Positions 28,487-38,896 of a stretch of DNA of 64,000 bases are shown here, in pieces. Source of the DNA: CBDCWQ01 sp965223435 (GTDB taxonomy: Bacteria; Myxococcota; Kuafuiibacteriia; Kuafuiibacteriales; Kuafuiibacteriaceae); assembly GCA_965223435.1 (NCBI GenBank), contig CBDCWQ010000021.1:496001-560000 (forward strand), written 5' to 3'. The notes beneath the pieces are model-generated. The model had not been told where the DNA came from. It did no database searches and saw nothing but the letters and a program-made list of their open reading frames with translations. A program made the translations under genes and the position numbers. Each line of letters begins with the position of its first letter. The first letter of the stretch is position 1.

Positions 28487-29734
28487 TCATGGAGATAAGA
28501 ATGTCACACCATACTCTCCGGCTGCCGACTGATTGGTGACTTCGATGCGTCTGTCCTTCTTGCCTTGGTCCCATTCTTCAGAAGCCATGATGTCGATGAC
28601 CTGCCTCTTGTAAGTGAGAACCACCGCATCGCTTCCTCCAAACGCGGTGTGGTTCGCCGGGTCAATTTTTTTGGGCTCCTCTCCGAGTTTGACGAGGTAA
28701 ACGTCATCAACCAAGAGGCTGACTTTCTTGGCGCTGGTGGGAATCTTGTTGCTGGCGACAACGCGTTCAATCGCCGAAGAAAATGTTGATTCGGGGCCGA
28801 CAGCTTGGGTTGCCGCTTCCAGAATGCCATAGAAACGGTTCGGTTCAAAGTTCGCGGCAAAGTCTTGCGCGTTGGTGTTTTCGCCCTTGACCATCGACGC
28901 CTCAAGCACCTGACGCATGTCCATCGATCTCACGTCGAAGCTGCGATTGTCCGCCCATTCGATGGCGGCGATGCTCATCTGCGATGTCAGGAAAGGAGGG
29001 ACGACGGATGTGCCCATCACATACGTCGCCTCTTCCCCATCCGTGAAAAAAAATGCATAGCCCGGCAAGACGCCAAACAATACCTCTGAGACATTAGACT
29101 TTTTCCAAAGCTTTGCGTTTGTTCGAGGAACAAAAGCATTGCTGGCTCCGACCATGAGCATGTAGGGATCTGCCATCGAGAGCAGCGAAAGAGCGTCAAG
29201 CTCGGTGCCAGCGGCATTACCCGTACTGATGACGCTGTAGATTCTCCGCTCTCTGAGTGGCGCAAAATAGGGCGCAAGGATTTCTGCCTGGGTATCTCGA
29301 ATCATTTCAGCCATGGCATCCGAAAGTGCGTCGGCGTTGGAGCTGGGCAGATAAAAGCCCCTGCTTATCGAGATGGCGACGATGGGCTCGCCCCTGTCGT
29401 GTAGTTCCACAACCGCCTCGAGGCCTCGCGCCATTTCGTGGAAACTATTTGCCTCGACTGCAACAATTCCCACATCCTTGGCTTCTACACCACGCCGCCG
29501 AGACCATACCCTCAGGTGATCACGAAACAACTTGGACGTGATGTTTCCGTGAACATCATTTGGGTCTTCTCCGTTCTCGGATGTAAAGCGATCGAGAATA
29601 ACGACGGTGACCTTTGGATTCTCATTGGTATGCCCATCGGGACCGGGCAACCGAAACACGGACGCGGACGGTGTGTTTGCGATCGAGCTTCTTGCGCTCT
29701 GCTGCAGCTTTGTCCTTTCCTCTTCGACCGCCAT
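28487..29734 (-). CDS. Subtilase-like (S8-fold) protein
   Basis: 415 residues from ATG 29734 (AGGAT upstream); an earlier in-frame ATG at 29851 would overlap the upstream pseudogene. I do not recognise a named family, but the motif order is that of subtilisin-like proteases: VVILDRF (Asp48), NDVHG (His62), AISIS (strand before the binding cleft), STGNAAG (Asn173, oxyanion position), LMVGA and GTSVVPP (Ser243, in place of GTSMAAP). All four key positions are filled, so it may be active, though the surrounding motifs are very divergent. No signal peptide is evident in the chosen start. It follows the broken paralogue gene by 10 bp on the same strand, so the two were probably an operon. Confidence 0.6.
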   Translation of the reverse strand: MAVEEERTKLQQSARSSIANTPSASVFRLPGPDGHTNENPKVTVVILDRFTSENGEDPNDVHGNITSKLFRDHLRVWSRRRGVEAKDVGIVAVEANSFHEMARGLEAVVELHDRGEPIVAISISRGFYLPSSNADALSDAMAEMIRDTQAEILAPYFAPLRERRIYSVISTGNAAGTELDALSLLSMADPYMLMVGASNAFVPRTNAKLWKKSNVSEVLFGVLPGYAFFFTDGEEATYVMGTSVVPPFLTSQMSIAAIEWADNRSFDVRSMDMRQVLEASMVKGENTNAQDFAANFEPNRFYGILEAATQAVGPESTFSSAIERVVASNKIPTSAKKVSLLVDDVYLVKLGEEPKKIDPANHTAFGGSDAVVLTYKRQVIDIMASEEWDQGKKDRRIEVTNQSAAGEYGVTFLSP

Positions 29735-29744
29735 TGCTAGGATC

Positions 29745-32303
29745 CTATCGGCCAACGATGGTTTCGGATTGCTGTCCGTGGCTTGGGTCACGACACAGCG
29801 GCCGGGCGTGGGTGATTTCGTAGCGGCGCGTTTCGGGGGCGCGGGCGGCACGGGTGGTCACGATGCGGGTTCCCGGTTGTGGGTCGATTTCGCTACGGAC
29901 CCAGGTTGCGACGAAGAGTGCTTGGTGGCTACTGAGGGCGGGGACGCCGATGGGCTCGTCGAATAGGCTTTCGTGATGGGCTCCGTTTTCGTGATGGGTC
30001 CTGTGAATGGGTGTTGGAGGATAAAGATTCAGCGTGTCTCGCTCCCAGAACTGTAGATCTCGGGTGCGCGACACGTCGATTTTCGGAGCCGGCGGGGTCG
30101 CGTGGCCCGGCGCCCCGAGGTGATAGACCAGAAGGCCCACTTCTCCGTCCTGGGTGGCGGCGGCGTCGGGGAGATATCCGTGGGCGACCTGGGTGCCTCG
30201 GGACCAGGTGGTGCCCCCGTCGAGGGGCTTGAGTGGGTGTCCAGTGTTTCTTCGGCGTGTCTTTGGGGTTCTGGGTCGGGAGCTCTCTTTTGCCAAATAT
30301 CTTGAAACCCAGCTTGCGCGATACGCGTACCGGGTTTGGGGCAGGTTCCCCCGGCTTCGTCCGGCGTCACGTTTCTCTTGAGAGACCAGTCCGGATTGGG
30401 GACCGCTCGGTTGTCCCACATGCGGTCTTGGTGGGCGATGATGCTGACCGCGTCGTCATCGATGATCAGCGAAGGGTTGTAGACAAAGGCTTCTTCGGTT
30501 CGGGTCCGGTAGGGCCCGAACGCCTCACCGGTTTTGGGATTGGTTTCGAGCGCGTAGCTGTAAGCTTCCTGAGACCATTCGATGCAGCCGCATGGGGCCG
30601 GAGACTTGTGGCAAAGAGGATTCTGGTGGGCGAGGGCGTAGGAAACCACAAGGTCGTTCTCCTCACGAACCACGAACGTCAAAAACGTTCTCGGGTTCTT
30701 TGGTGAAGTCTTTTAAGTAGTAAGCCTTGTGGGCCTCACCCCACACCAGGTGAAGGTGACCGAAGCGGTCGTATCCCAGACTGAGCCCTCGCTTCCAGGC
30801 GTCATTTTTGCGCACGGTCCTGGACGCAAAAAAGTGCCCCCCGCGATCATGGCTTTCGGCCACGCCAATGAGGCTTTGTTTCGGTTGTGTTTTCGGGCCG
30901 GTTTGGGTCTGGGTCCACACCACCGAAACCTTGTCGCCGCGCGCTGCAATGGCCAGATCGGTGATGGCCCAACCGTCGCCGGGGGCGGCGAGCGTCTTGG
31001 TGGTCTCGAAACTTCGGTCTTGGGCGGCTTTTTTGCCGCGACGATAGGCCACTTCGAAGTTTTGGGACCGACCCGGTCGAGCCACGTGGACCAAGTGGGC
31101 CCAAGTGTGGTCGTCGTGGGTGACAAGGGCGACTTTGGGAAGCGCGACAAACAGTCCCCTTGGACTGACCGCGGCCGGTCTTTCGAAAGTGCCCGGATCC
31201 GGCGGGGGTTGGGCGGCAACGCCTGGGCCAAAAAACCGTCGCTGAAACGCGTCGATGAGGGGCGTCCATGCGCTGCTCCCACGCTCGTCCACAGACGACG
31301 CCCTCGATGGGCGAAAAGCGTTCGCTCAGTTCGGCGATGAGTTTGGCTACGCGGAGGACGGCACCTTTTTGCGGCAGTTCGGTGTTCGTTTCGGACAGCG
31401 GTGCGTCCGAGTCTTGTGGGGGCTCGTCGACGTGAATGCGAAGAAGCGGCGGAAGCTGAGCGCCAGGCGGCTGATTTTCGATGATGTTCCAGGCCCCTGA
31501 GGCCGTTTGGGTCACGGTAAAATGGGCCGAACTTTTGAGGTTTGGCGCGACGGACCCTTGGTCGTGTATGGCGCCCTGAGCGGTCGAATCTTCGGCGGCG
31601 GGTTCAAGAACGATGTGGGTAGGCAACGCCGGGTCCAAGGGCCGAGGCGCAGGCGCATTCGGGGTGGGGCCAGAGAATGGGCAGGTCTCGATGAGCGTCC
31701 GTGCGGTCTCAAGGGACCACTTGGAGCCAAGACAATCATTTTGAAAGGGCGCGCCCGCCTCTTGAAGGAGTGCAAGGTAGCCATAGCCAGCCTTGAGGGT
31801 GTCCCCCAGGTGAACCCCTTGGTACCGTTGTGCTTGTGCATCCCATCGCGAGATTCGAAGGATGTTGGGATCCGCATAGACCGTCTTTTCGGGGACGGCG
31901 AGCATATTCCAGCCGGCAACCCCAGCGGCCGCCGCCGATGCGGCTACGGGAAGCTCCAGCTCGTTTCTTGCGAAAACCCACACGACTCGGGTCTCGTCGC
32001 TCGGTTTGTTTACACGTGCCTTCGGGTCGAGGCTTTCTGATCTGCAAGAAAACTGTTCGGATCGCTCAATCCCACCTGCGCCAGGGCCCCCTCCGATGGC
32101 CTGCCCGTCGCCCACAGGGTGAGCCCCAGCCCCGTCCACGCGCACCGGTGTTCGGGGTTGGAGGGCGTGGCGACAAGGTTCCAACCGGCCTGAATCTGGA
32201 CCGACCCTTGGACCTCGGCTCGGGCCAAGGGCGCCAGACCGAATCCAAGAATCCATGCCGCGAAACCCATCACCTGACGGTGCTCTTTTGCTTGATGCCT
32301 CAT
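29745..32303 (-). pseudogene. Frame-broken paralogue of the neighbouring 1994-aa secreted protein
   Basis: Coding similarity continues along the minus strand but jumps frame about four times (near 32030, 31290, 30670 and 30340). It starts with a signal peptide (GFAAWILGFGLAPLARA) and a GWNLV motif as in the 1994-aa protein. It then has the shared propeller-type motifs: HLHLVWGEAHKAYYL against SHMVWSEGHKVYYA, GPYRTRTEEAFVYNPSL against GAYRDWWEEAYVYGPTL, and MWDNRAVP against SWDNHPVP. The last part has a BNR-type DGGTTWS and ends at 29745. It covers only the N-terminal quarter of its relative. Each segment lacks stops in its own frame, so either the pseudogene is young or the assembly has indel errors. 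Confidence 0.7.
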
Positions 32304-32590
32304 TTACCCTCGTCCTGTGCAGGCAGCGCCCCCCCGGGCTGTCCGGCCCGGCATCCAAATGAGATTGGGTAGGGTGAGTCAATGATTTTTTCGCAGATTG
32401 ACTTGCTCTCTCTGGATCTGGACCTGAAAGCAGACGCTGGGCGTCGAGCCGTCGGCCCGCAATCTATCGAGGGATGGCCGCATTCCAGTGCCCGCTCCGT
32501 TGTCCACAATACAGCGGAGGGTGGCAGGAGAGTTCCGCGTGAGAAAAAGGGCGGGGTTCTATCGCGTGGCTCCTCGGTCGGTACAGAATA

Positions 32591-35500
32591 TCAATCTTCG
32601 CCTTTTGGGGGGACTTTGACTTTCTCGCGCTGTGAAAACACGAGAATGGTGTCCGACTCTTTCTCTTCTTCGTAAAACACCTGGGCAAAGAGCTCTTCGC
32701 CCTCTTCTATGTCATCGATGAAATCATTTAAGGTGCGCTTCTCTGCCCTACTGAGGTTGCGCGAAGTCTGGTTCGGAGGGGGCTGAAACTCACCGATCTC
32801 CAACCGAACCGGGCCCCCATCGGAAGAGTAAAACGAAACAGACATGGTATCTCGAATGCCCTCTCCCTCCTTGGTCTTGTACAGAATGACAGTCAGCTCC
32901 TCAAGCTCTGCGGTAGGCAAGTCTGCTTCAACGATGACCGTGTTTGATGCCCGGTCGTACCACGCAGTGAAGGCCACGAACGTTTTGGGAACCCAGAGGG
33001 CTTTTGCTGAGGACGCCTTGCTGAGCGCAATCCTCCGTCCGCGTAAAAACTCTGTCAGCTTCTTTTCATTTTGGCTCCAGTCCAACGATGAGTGGTTTCG
33101 ATTGATGGCTATGGGCGCTTTGCCAACGCCGTACCGCTCCCACAACAGCCAAACAGGTCGATCTTCAAGAAGCTTGTCTTGATCAAAATCGCGTAGAAGT
33201 TTGTCCCAATCGATCTTGTCTTTCGACCTATAGGCCTTTTTTTTCGACTCACTCAGTCTCGAGAGAAAGTCGTTGAACCAGAAGTGAAAGGATTCGTGAA
33301 TGGAGAACGTAAACTCCAGCCGAGAGTAGATGACCCAGCGGCAGTAGGCGGGCTCAGGAAAAGACGCGAGGTCGCCTAGCCCAGACAAGCTTACCCGAAG
33401 ATCCGTCGGACGATCCCCTTTTCGAAAATCGAAGAGCTCCACGCCAGGAAGAAATCCGTTCATGAACGCGCGAAGGGTCTCTCGTTTTGTGAGATCGAGC
33501 CCATCGAGCATCTTCTTGTCGTGGGCGCAGTACAAGGCCACCACCTCGTCATCCGCAATCGGTTCGGTGAACTCTATCGGAAAACTCTCAGTCTTCTCGT
33601 TCAAAGCCAAGATCTTGATGTCGGGCGGATCGCGAAGCTCGTTTCCAGCTTCTCGACCGAGACCTCCCGCCACGGTGTGCTCTGCCGCTCGCGGAAGGCT
33701 CTCTCGCCACCAAAATGGCCGTGAGGCGGCACTCGAACCACCGCTTGCAACCATACTCGCCGCCTCAGCGTCGAAAAACCACCCAAGAAGCAAGCCGCGC
33801 ATCGCCCGAATCCATTGTTCTCGAAGGCCGTCGTGCGGAAGAAGTGTCGCAACATCCAAGACGAAAGGCCACCACCCATGGTGCGACAGGAATGTTTCAA
33901 CCAATTCGGTGCGGTCTTGTTGCGCCTCAAGCACAAAAACACCCATCATGCCGCTCAGACTTTCGACTTTGAAAAAGTCAGGGGCCTCCAGGCCGGCCGC
34001 GCCTGAGCCCCCTTTACCGAAGACGGTTTCGAGGGGCAAAAGGTCCGGCAAATCACGAAGATCAAAGGCATAAATCTTGTCTTCGTCGAAAGGGTACGTG
34101 CCCCCCTCGAGTGCTTGGTACCTTGTGGACGCACGGATCTGCTCTTCGGGATAGAAGTACACGAGGAGACCACTTTGCGAGGACAGTTCGTGCATCACGT
34201 CGCTCGCCACCACGGAACCGACCTGAACCCAGCGCGAATCGGGATCTCCGCGGAGGGTGACCATGGTTTCGAGGGCCACATCGTTTTCGGTGCCGGCGCT
34301 CAATCCGAATCCCGCAGTGACCGTCAGCGGTGCCAAAAGGGCCGCAGTGCTGGGGTCCATGGGGAGCATCGACTTAAAACTGTTGTACAAGCCGCGGCCC
34401 AAACCCGCCCCTCCGGCCTTCGTTTTCAAGGAGGGCAGCAGTTTGGCACCTGAGAGCGGAGCATTGACAGCGAAGGCGTGCTCTTCGAGGTGTTCGTACG
34501 CATCGATGTACCAGAGGACAGCGGTACTTGAAGACAGCAGCGTGGACAAATCCAGGATGCGCTGGCTGGAGTACAAGAACCCGTGGTCTCGGATGAACCG
34601 ACCCGCATCTACCCACATCAAATGGGCCTCGGAACGAAAGGTTGCCGAGTCGGGATGTTCGGGATGGGCTTGGGCAAAAGCGACCAGGCCGAGAATCATC
34701 CCCATGGTGGCCTCCAAGTGATACGATGATTCCTGAAGTTGGCTGGGGTTGATGTAAGGGTCCCTGAATGCGTTTTGAAAATAGTGGGTACCGTAGTAGC
34801 GGGTGTCCGTCCCCCGATCTTCTTCGCGGGAAAAGAACCCAAGGGGCTTTGCAAAGCGGATAAGGCTGTAGCGAAGACACTGAGACAACTTGGAAACTTC
34901 GGTGTCGAGCTCCTCGTGGTTCACCGACAGCGAAAGCCAAGTACAGTTGTCTATCGCCGTGTGTTTGCTTTTTTGGCCGAATACCGCTGAAGTCCCGTCC
35001 GCGCCGCGGCTTTGGACCACAAGATCCCCCCCGCCCGTGATGATGCGTCCGAGCGGAACCTCCGAGTCCAGCGCCGCTCTCATGGCCGTAGCGGCGTTGC
35101 TCTTAGGATTCTTTTGGAGGGCGTTCTCGAACTCTTTTTTCCAACCGGTGTCGTCCCAAAGCCCAGAAAAAATCCCAGCCCGCAAACCATTGCGCCACTG
35201 TTGAAGCGCCGCCACACTCAAGTCGTCGGTCCCGTGAAGACCCAGTTCCTTGGGGTGGCTAAGCGCATGATTCAACACCGCGAGCACATCAAGATTGTGT
35301 TCTGTGACCACGTTGAGGGCTTGGATTCGAACCTTGAGGGCCCGCCACGCTTCGAGCGACAGGGACTGCATGCGGGGTGACCGACAAGAACCTGCCCGCG
35401 GGCAAACCGCAACGGTTGGAATGTGCTCCTCAGTCCTGGGGAATTCATCGTAACCGATGGCATCGAGAACACTGTAATAAGAAAGCCTTTCGAAATCGCT

Positions 35501-38500
35501 CGCTCCCAACAAATCTTGGCGGTCGGCCGAGAGAGCCTCGGGGGTGTCTGCGTTCTTGAGGCCTGCTGTGGTCCATCCCGCAGTCATCAAGAACCAATGT
35601 TCGCCATGATCGTTTTCCACGGCATGACGGTGACGAAGCAAACCCCGAAGCCCGCTTTGGTAGCACCGGCGAAGCCAGGCTCCGTCCGGGCCCTCTCTCG
35701 CCTCTTGGTGCAGGCCTCCGGCCGTAAGAAAGGCGCCCAAGCCGTGAATCGCCCACGCGGTCGCGCCGGTGACCAATCGGGCATCACGCCACCCGTCACC
35801 ACTCGTGTTCCAAGAAAAGTGCCACCCTTGGACTTCGTTCTCATAAATAGGATCGACCACCGCATGGGCGCACAGATAGCGAGCAAGGCCTTCGGCTCGT
35901 CGGGCCGACGCCGCATCTTCTCCGCGGGCCGCCTGCGCAAGCGCAATGCCCAATGTGTAGGCCCACACACGTTCATACTTCGCGAGATAGGCTGCATCTT
36001 CCACGGCGCCACGCCATGAAAGCGGCGAGGCGGAATCGAGCCAGTACTCAACCTGGTAGATGCCTTCGGTCTTTTGGGGCGGGAAAAGCACACCGTAGTA
36101 CTGGGTCTCGGCTGGTGTGGAATCGATGAAGTCGGCGAGGTCGATTTGCCTCGTTAGGCGGGAGCGTTCCGCCATCGCATGTTGGTACACGCCGTGAGCG
36201 TCATCGGAGTACAGGTCTTGAGGCGCCAGCAACGGGGCCGCACCCCACGACGAAAAGACATGGGCAGCCTGGGCCGCGCCAGCCGCCATCGTCAGCGACG
36301 CCTGGCCGCCCTTAAGAACCACCGGTAGGTCTTGGACCGAATGGGAATCAGTGAACAGAAGAGTTGCGTCAGTGGTACCTTGGTAGACACGAGCGTGGTG
36401 TTTGTTGACTACGCGAAAATCAATTTGCACCGTGTCGCCGGCGTACCGAGGCTCTCTGTGTACGTCCGACACAATTTTTTTCACCGATCCATCCCAAGAC
36501 GCCCGCGTTATCATGACTCGATCTTGGCCCACACCATCTTTCGGGGTGTGGACGAAGACGGCAAGGACCAAGTCACCTTGCGCCTCGAGGTCCATGAGGT
36601 GGGCTTCCATATCCTCAAGCGATCCGGTTTGGGCCAGAGGTCGAATCGGAAGGACCGCACCCTTTGCGGTTCGATTCGCAGGCTCCGAAAAAAACTGAGC
36701 CCCGCCATCCTGGCTTCGGGCGAAATACAGATCCGCCGGTGCAGAGTCTCGGTCGCCAACCTGGTAGTAGCCAATGATCAGCTCGCCCGAGGGCTCAGCG
36801 TGGGTTGATGCCACCACCATATCGCTTAACAGCCCGACAATCGGAACCCCATCCTGGGTGATCCGGTGGGGTTCAGACCATGACAGACCGCCATCCTCGG
36901 AGCGGGAAAGAAGAATAGATGTGTCTCCTTGTTGGGCGGCGTACAATCGTCCCGAGGGCAAACTCCCTACCCGAACCCGGGCGGAAGGGCTCACCATATC
37001 CTCAGCCTCCGGCGCCTTGAGGGTCGAAAGCTGCCAGCGAAGCTCCACACCATCCTCGGACAACCCCAACCCGCGAGAGCCGTCTTCTGACGCTGGAGCG
37101 AGGGGACGTTGAGCGATGCGGATTTGGTCCTCGTCTTGCCAGGTACCATGGTACAAATACTGATATTTGGTTCCTAAACCGTTCCACAAAAGTTCATCAC
37201 CAGTTGTATAGGCCGGTTTCCATGTCTGCCTCCATCCCACAACAAGCCGAACAGAAGGCTCACCCAAAACAACTTCATCGCTATATACCGGGTCTTCGTA
37301 CATCCTTGTCCAAAGATCATGAGGGACTGGGTGGTTGTCCCAGGAGCGATTCTGGCGAGCTACAATGAGGACACGCTCCTCATCCACGAACAGCGTTGGG
37401 CCGTAAACGTAGGCCTCTTCCCACCAGTCTCGGTAGGCCCCGTAAGGCGCGTTGCCGTTATTGGGGTTGGGCTCTTCGCTCAAAGGATAGCTTTGTGGGC
37501 ACCAGCATCCTTCGCACCGACAGCCACGAGTGGGATGGGGCGAAGTCTGCACCAAATGTTTGACCAAACCCACAGTAGGAGCACGCCTCTGAACATCAAA
37601 CACGCTCCGACGTCGATCCCTTTCCTCCCCACCGGCATTCTTGAACATCGATTCATCTTCTTCAGCCACACCATTTATTGCGTAGTAGACTTTGTGCCCC
37701 TCGCTCCAAACCATATGGGAACGGCCGAAACGATCGATGGCCGTCGATAGATCTCTTTTCCACTGGGAGCCCACGTACGTATCGATGAAGCTGTCTTCCA
37801 GATGCGACAGGTTGCGACCCTTTTTGACCCGTATTCTAAAGCGCGGTTCGGGATCGTGTGTTCTCTCAATCCAGGCCACCTCGATCCAATCTTCAGACGC
37901 CGCCAAAGCAACGTCGGTTACGGTCACGGTGGCACTCGGTCGAAAGATCTCTACCGGCTCAAGAAAAGTCCCCGGCGCGCCACTTTGGGCGCTTTTTTGT
38001 ACCTCGATACCCACCCGCCTTTGCCTTCGATCTCGTCGCACCATCGCTACGTAAACATCCGTCTCGTCGCCTCTCGGTACGATGGCCACTCGTGGATACG
38101 AATCTTGACCGACCTCCTCAGTCACGGCCTGAGGCACATCAAACTCACCCAGACCAATCACCCGGCTCGGAAGAATCACTTCCTGTATCACGGGCCCGGC
38201 TTTGCCTAGCACCTGGCTTCGAACTTGTGCGTTCCTGTTTAATGCCCCCCCCTCCGGGCGCGCCGCGAAACTGACGGTGCGCCCCCGTTCGGACCACACC
38301 CAATATTCCTCGCCCGGCTCGAGGGTCGACGAAAAATGAGCGATGGGCTCTGGCTCTTGTCTCCTCAAAAAGACGTGAGGCGTTGGCCCCAAACCCAAGG
38401 CTTCAGCCCCAATCGGTTCCGCGACCTCCACGAGGTTCCAGCCCGATTCAAACACAAAAGATGGAGCCTCCGCACCGGCATCCGCTGAAGCCGAGGGCGA

Positions 38501-38575
38501 AGCGACCGCATATCCTACGTCTATGAGCACAAGGGCCGCGACAAGCGGCGCGCATTGGCCTCTCAAGCGATTCAT
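32591..38575 (-). CDS. Giant secreted protein: BNR-type propeller, alpha/alpha domain, HExxH C-terminus
   Basis: 1994 residues from ATG 38575 (GGGGGCG upstream), with a signal peptide ending near SASA. After a GWNLV domain comes a sialidase/BNR-like beta-propeller (about 150-650; e.g. SRSEDGGLSWSEPH). The middle (about 830-1450) is helical with repeated pairs like AYLAKYERVWAYTLGIALAQ, resembling an alpha/alpha toroid of glycosidases or lyases. The C-terminal 450 residues contain IHESFH (His1760-His1764), the HExxH zinc signature, followed about 50 residues on by LLWERYG, a possible third ligand. I cannot assign a family to the whole. The C-terminus may be an unrecognised metallopeptidase. 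It lies upstream of its broken paralogue on the same strand, about 290 bp apart. Confidence 0.8.
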   Translation of the reverse strand: MNRLRGQCAPLVAALVLIDVGYAVASPSASADAGAEAPSFVFESGWNLVEVAEPIGAEALGLGPTPHVFLRRQEPEPIAHFSSTLEPGEEYWVWSERGRTVSFAARPEGGALNRNAQVRSQVLGKAGPVIQEVILPSRVIGLGEFDVPQAVTEEVGQDSYPRVAIVPRGDETDVYVAMVRRDRRQRRVGIEVQKSAQSGAPGTFLEPVEIFRPSATVTVTDVALAASEDWIEVAWIERTHDPEPRFRIRVKKGRNLSHLEDSFIDTYVGSQWKRDLSTAIDRFGRSHMVWSEGHKVYYAINGVAEEDESMFKNAGGEERDRRRSVFDVQRRAPTVGLVKHLVQTSPHPTRGCRCEGCWCPQSYPLSEEPNPNNGNAPYGAYRDWWEEAYVYGPTLFVDEERVLIVARQNRSWDNHPVPHDLWTRMYEDPVYSDEVVLGEPSVRLVVGWRQTWKPAYTTGDELLWNGLGTKYQYLYHGTWQDEDQIRIAQRPLAPASEDGSRGLGLSEDGVELRWQLSTLKAPEAEDMVSPSARVRVGSLPSGRLYAAQQGDTSILLSRSEDGGLSWSEPHRITQDGVPIVGLLSDMVVASTHAEPSGELIIGYYQVGDRDSAPADLYFARSQDGGAQFFSEPANRTAKGAVLPIRPLAQTGSLEDMEAHLMDLEAQGDLVLAVFVHTPKDGVGQDRVMITRASWDGSVKKIVSDVHREPRYAGDTVQIDFRVVNKHHARVYQGTTDATLLFTDSHSVQDLPVVLKGGQASLTMAAGAAQAAHVFSSWGAAPLLAPQDLYSDDAHGVYQHAMAERSRLTRQIDLADFIDSTPAETQYYGVLFPPQKTEGIYQVEYWLDSASPLSWRGAVEDAAYLAKYERVWAYTLGIALAQAARGEDAASARRAEGLARYLCAHAVVDPIYENEVQGWHFSWNTSGDGWRDARLVTGATAWAIHGLGAFLTAGGLHQEAREGPDGAWLRRCYQSGLRGLLRHRHAVENDHGEHWFLMTAGWTTAGLKNADTPEALSADRQDLLGASDFERLSYYSVLDAIGYDEFPRTEEHIPTVAVCPRAGSCRSPRMQSLSLEAWRALKVRIQALNVVTEHNLDVLAVLNHALSHPKELGLHGTDDLSVAALQQWRNGLRAGIFSGLWDDTGWKKEFENALQKNPKSNAATAMRAALDSEVPLGRIITGGGDLVVQSRGADGTSAVFGQKSKHTAIDNCTWLSLSVNHEELDTEVSKLSQCLRYSLIRFAKPLGFFSREEDRGTDTRYYGTHYFQNAFRDPYINPSQLQESSYHLEATMGMILGLVAFAQAHPEHPDSATFRSEAHLMWVDAGRFIRDHGFLYSSQRILDLSTLLSSSTAVLWYIDAYEHLEEHAFAVNAPLSGAKLLPSLKTKAGGAGLGRGLYNSFKSMLPMDPSTAALLAPLTVTAGFGLSAGTENDVALETMVTLRGDPDSRWVQVGSVVASDVMHELSSQSGLLVYFYPEEQIRASTRYQALEGGTYPFDEDKIYAFDLRDLPDLLPLETVFGKGGSGAAGLEAPDFFKVESLSGMMGVFVLEAQQDRTELVETFLSHHGWWPFVLDVATLLPHDGLREQWIRAMRGLLLGWFFDAEAASMVASGGSSAASRPFWWRESLPRAAEHTVAGGLGREAGNELRDPPDIKILALNEKTESFPIEFTEPIADDEVVALYCAHDKKMLDGLDLTKRETLRAFMNGFLPGVELFDFRKGDRPTDLRVSLSGLGDLASFPEPAYCRWVIYSRLEFTFSIHESFHFWFNDFLSRLSESKKKAYRSKDKIDWDKLLRDFDQDKLLEDRPVWLLWERYGVGKAPIAINRNHSSLDWSQNEKKLTEFLRGRRIALSKASSAKALWVPKTFVAFTAWYDRASNTVIVEADLPTAELEELTVILYKTKEGEGIRDTMSVSFYSSDGGPVRLEIGEFQPPPNQTSRNLSRAEKRTLNDFIDDIEEGEELFAQVFYEEEKESDTILVFSQREKVKVPPKGED

Positions 38576-38896
38576 TGTTACGCCCCCATCCCTCTGCAAT
38601 CACTCCGTTTCCAAACCACTTTCTTCAGCTCGGCAACATACGCCGTCCCGGCTCCAAACTGAACGAAGTTTTTTGCGGTTTTCTTGCGGAGATCAACCGT
38701 AAGCGTCAAGAATCGCGAAATCCACAGGTGATTCCCGCTAGCGACCGGCTCTCGCAGCGCCCGCCAGGCGAGTCTCCAGGCGACAGATTACGAGCCTTCT
38801 GAATTGTGAACTTGACTTGTCACGGCGGCGGGTCCGGTCATCGGAGATGTTCGAAGGGGCCCGCATTCATTGCGACCCGCTTGGGAGCTGTGGTCC
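38576..38896. other. Intergenic region, promoter side of the 1994-aa gene
   Basis: 321 bp between two minus-strand genes. No supported coding sequence, no clear terminator hairpin. It probably carries the promoter of the 1994-aa protein. Confidence 0.35.
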
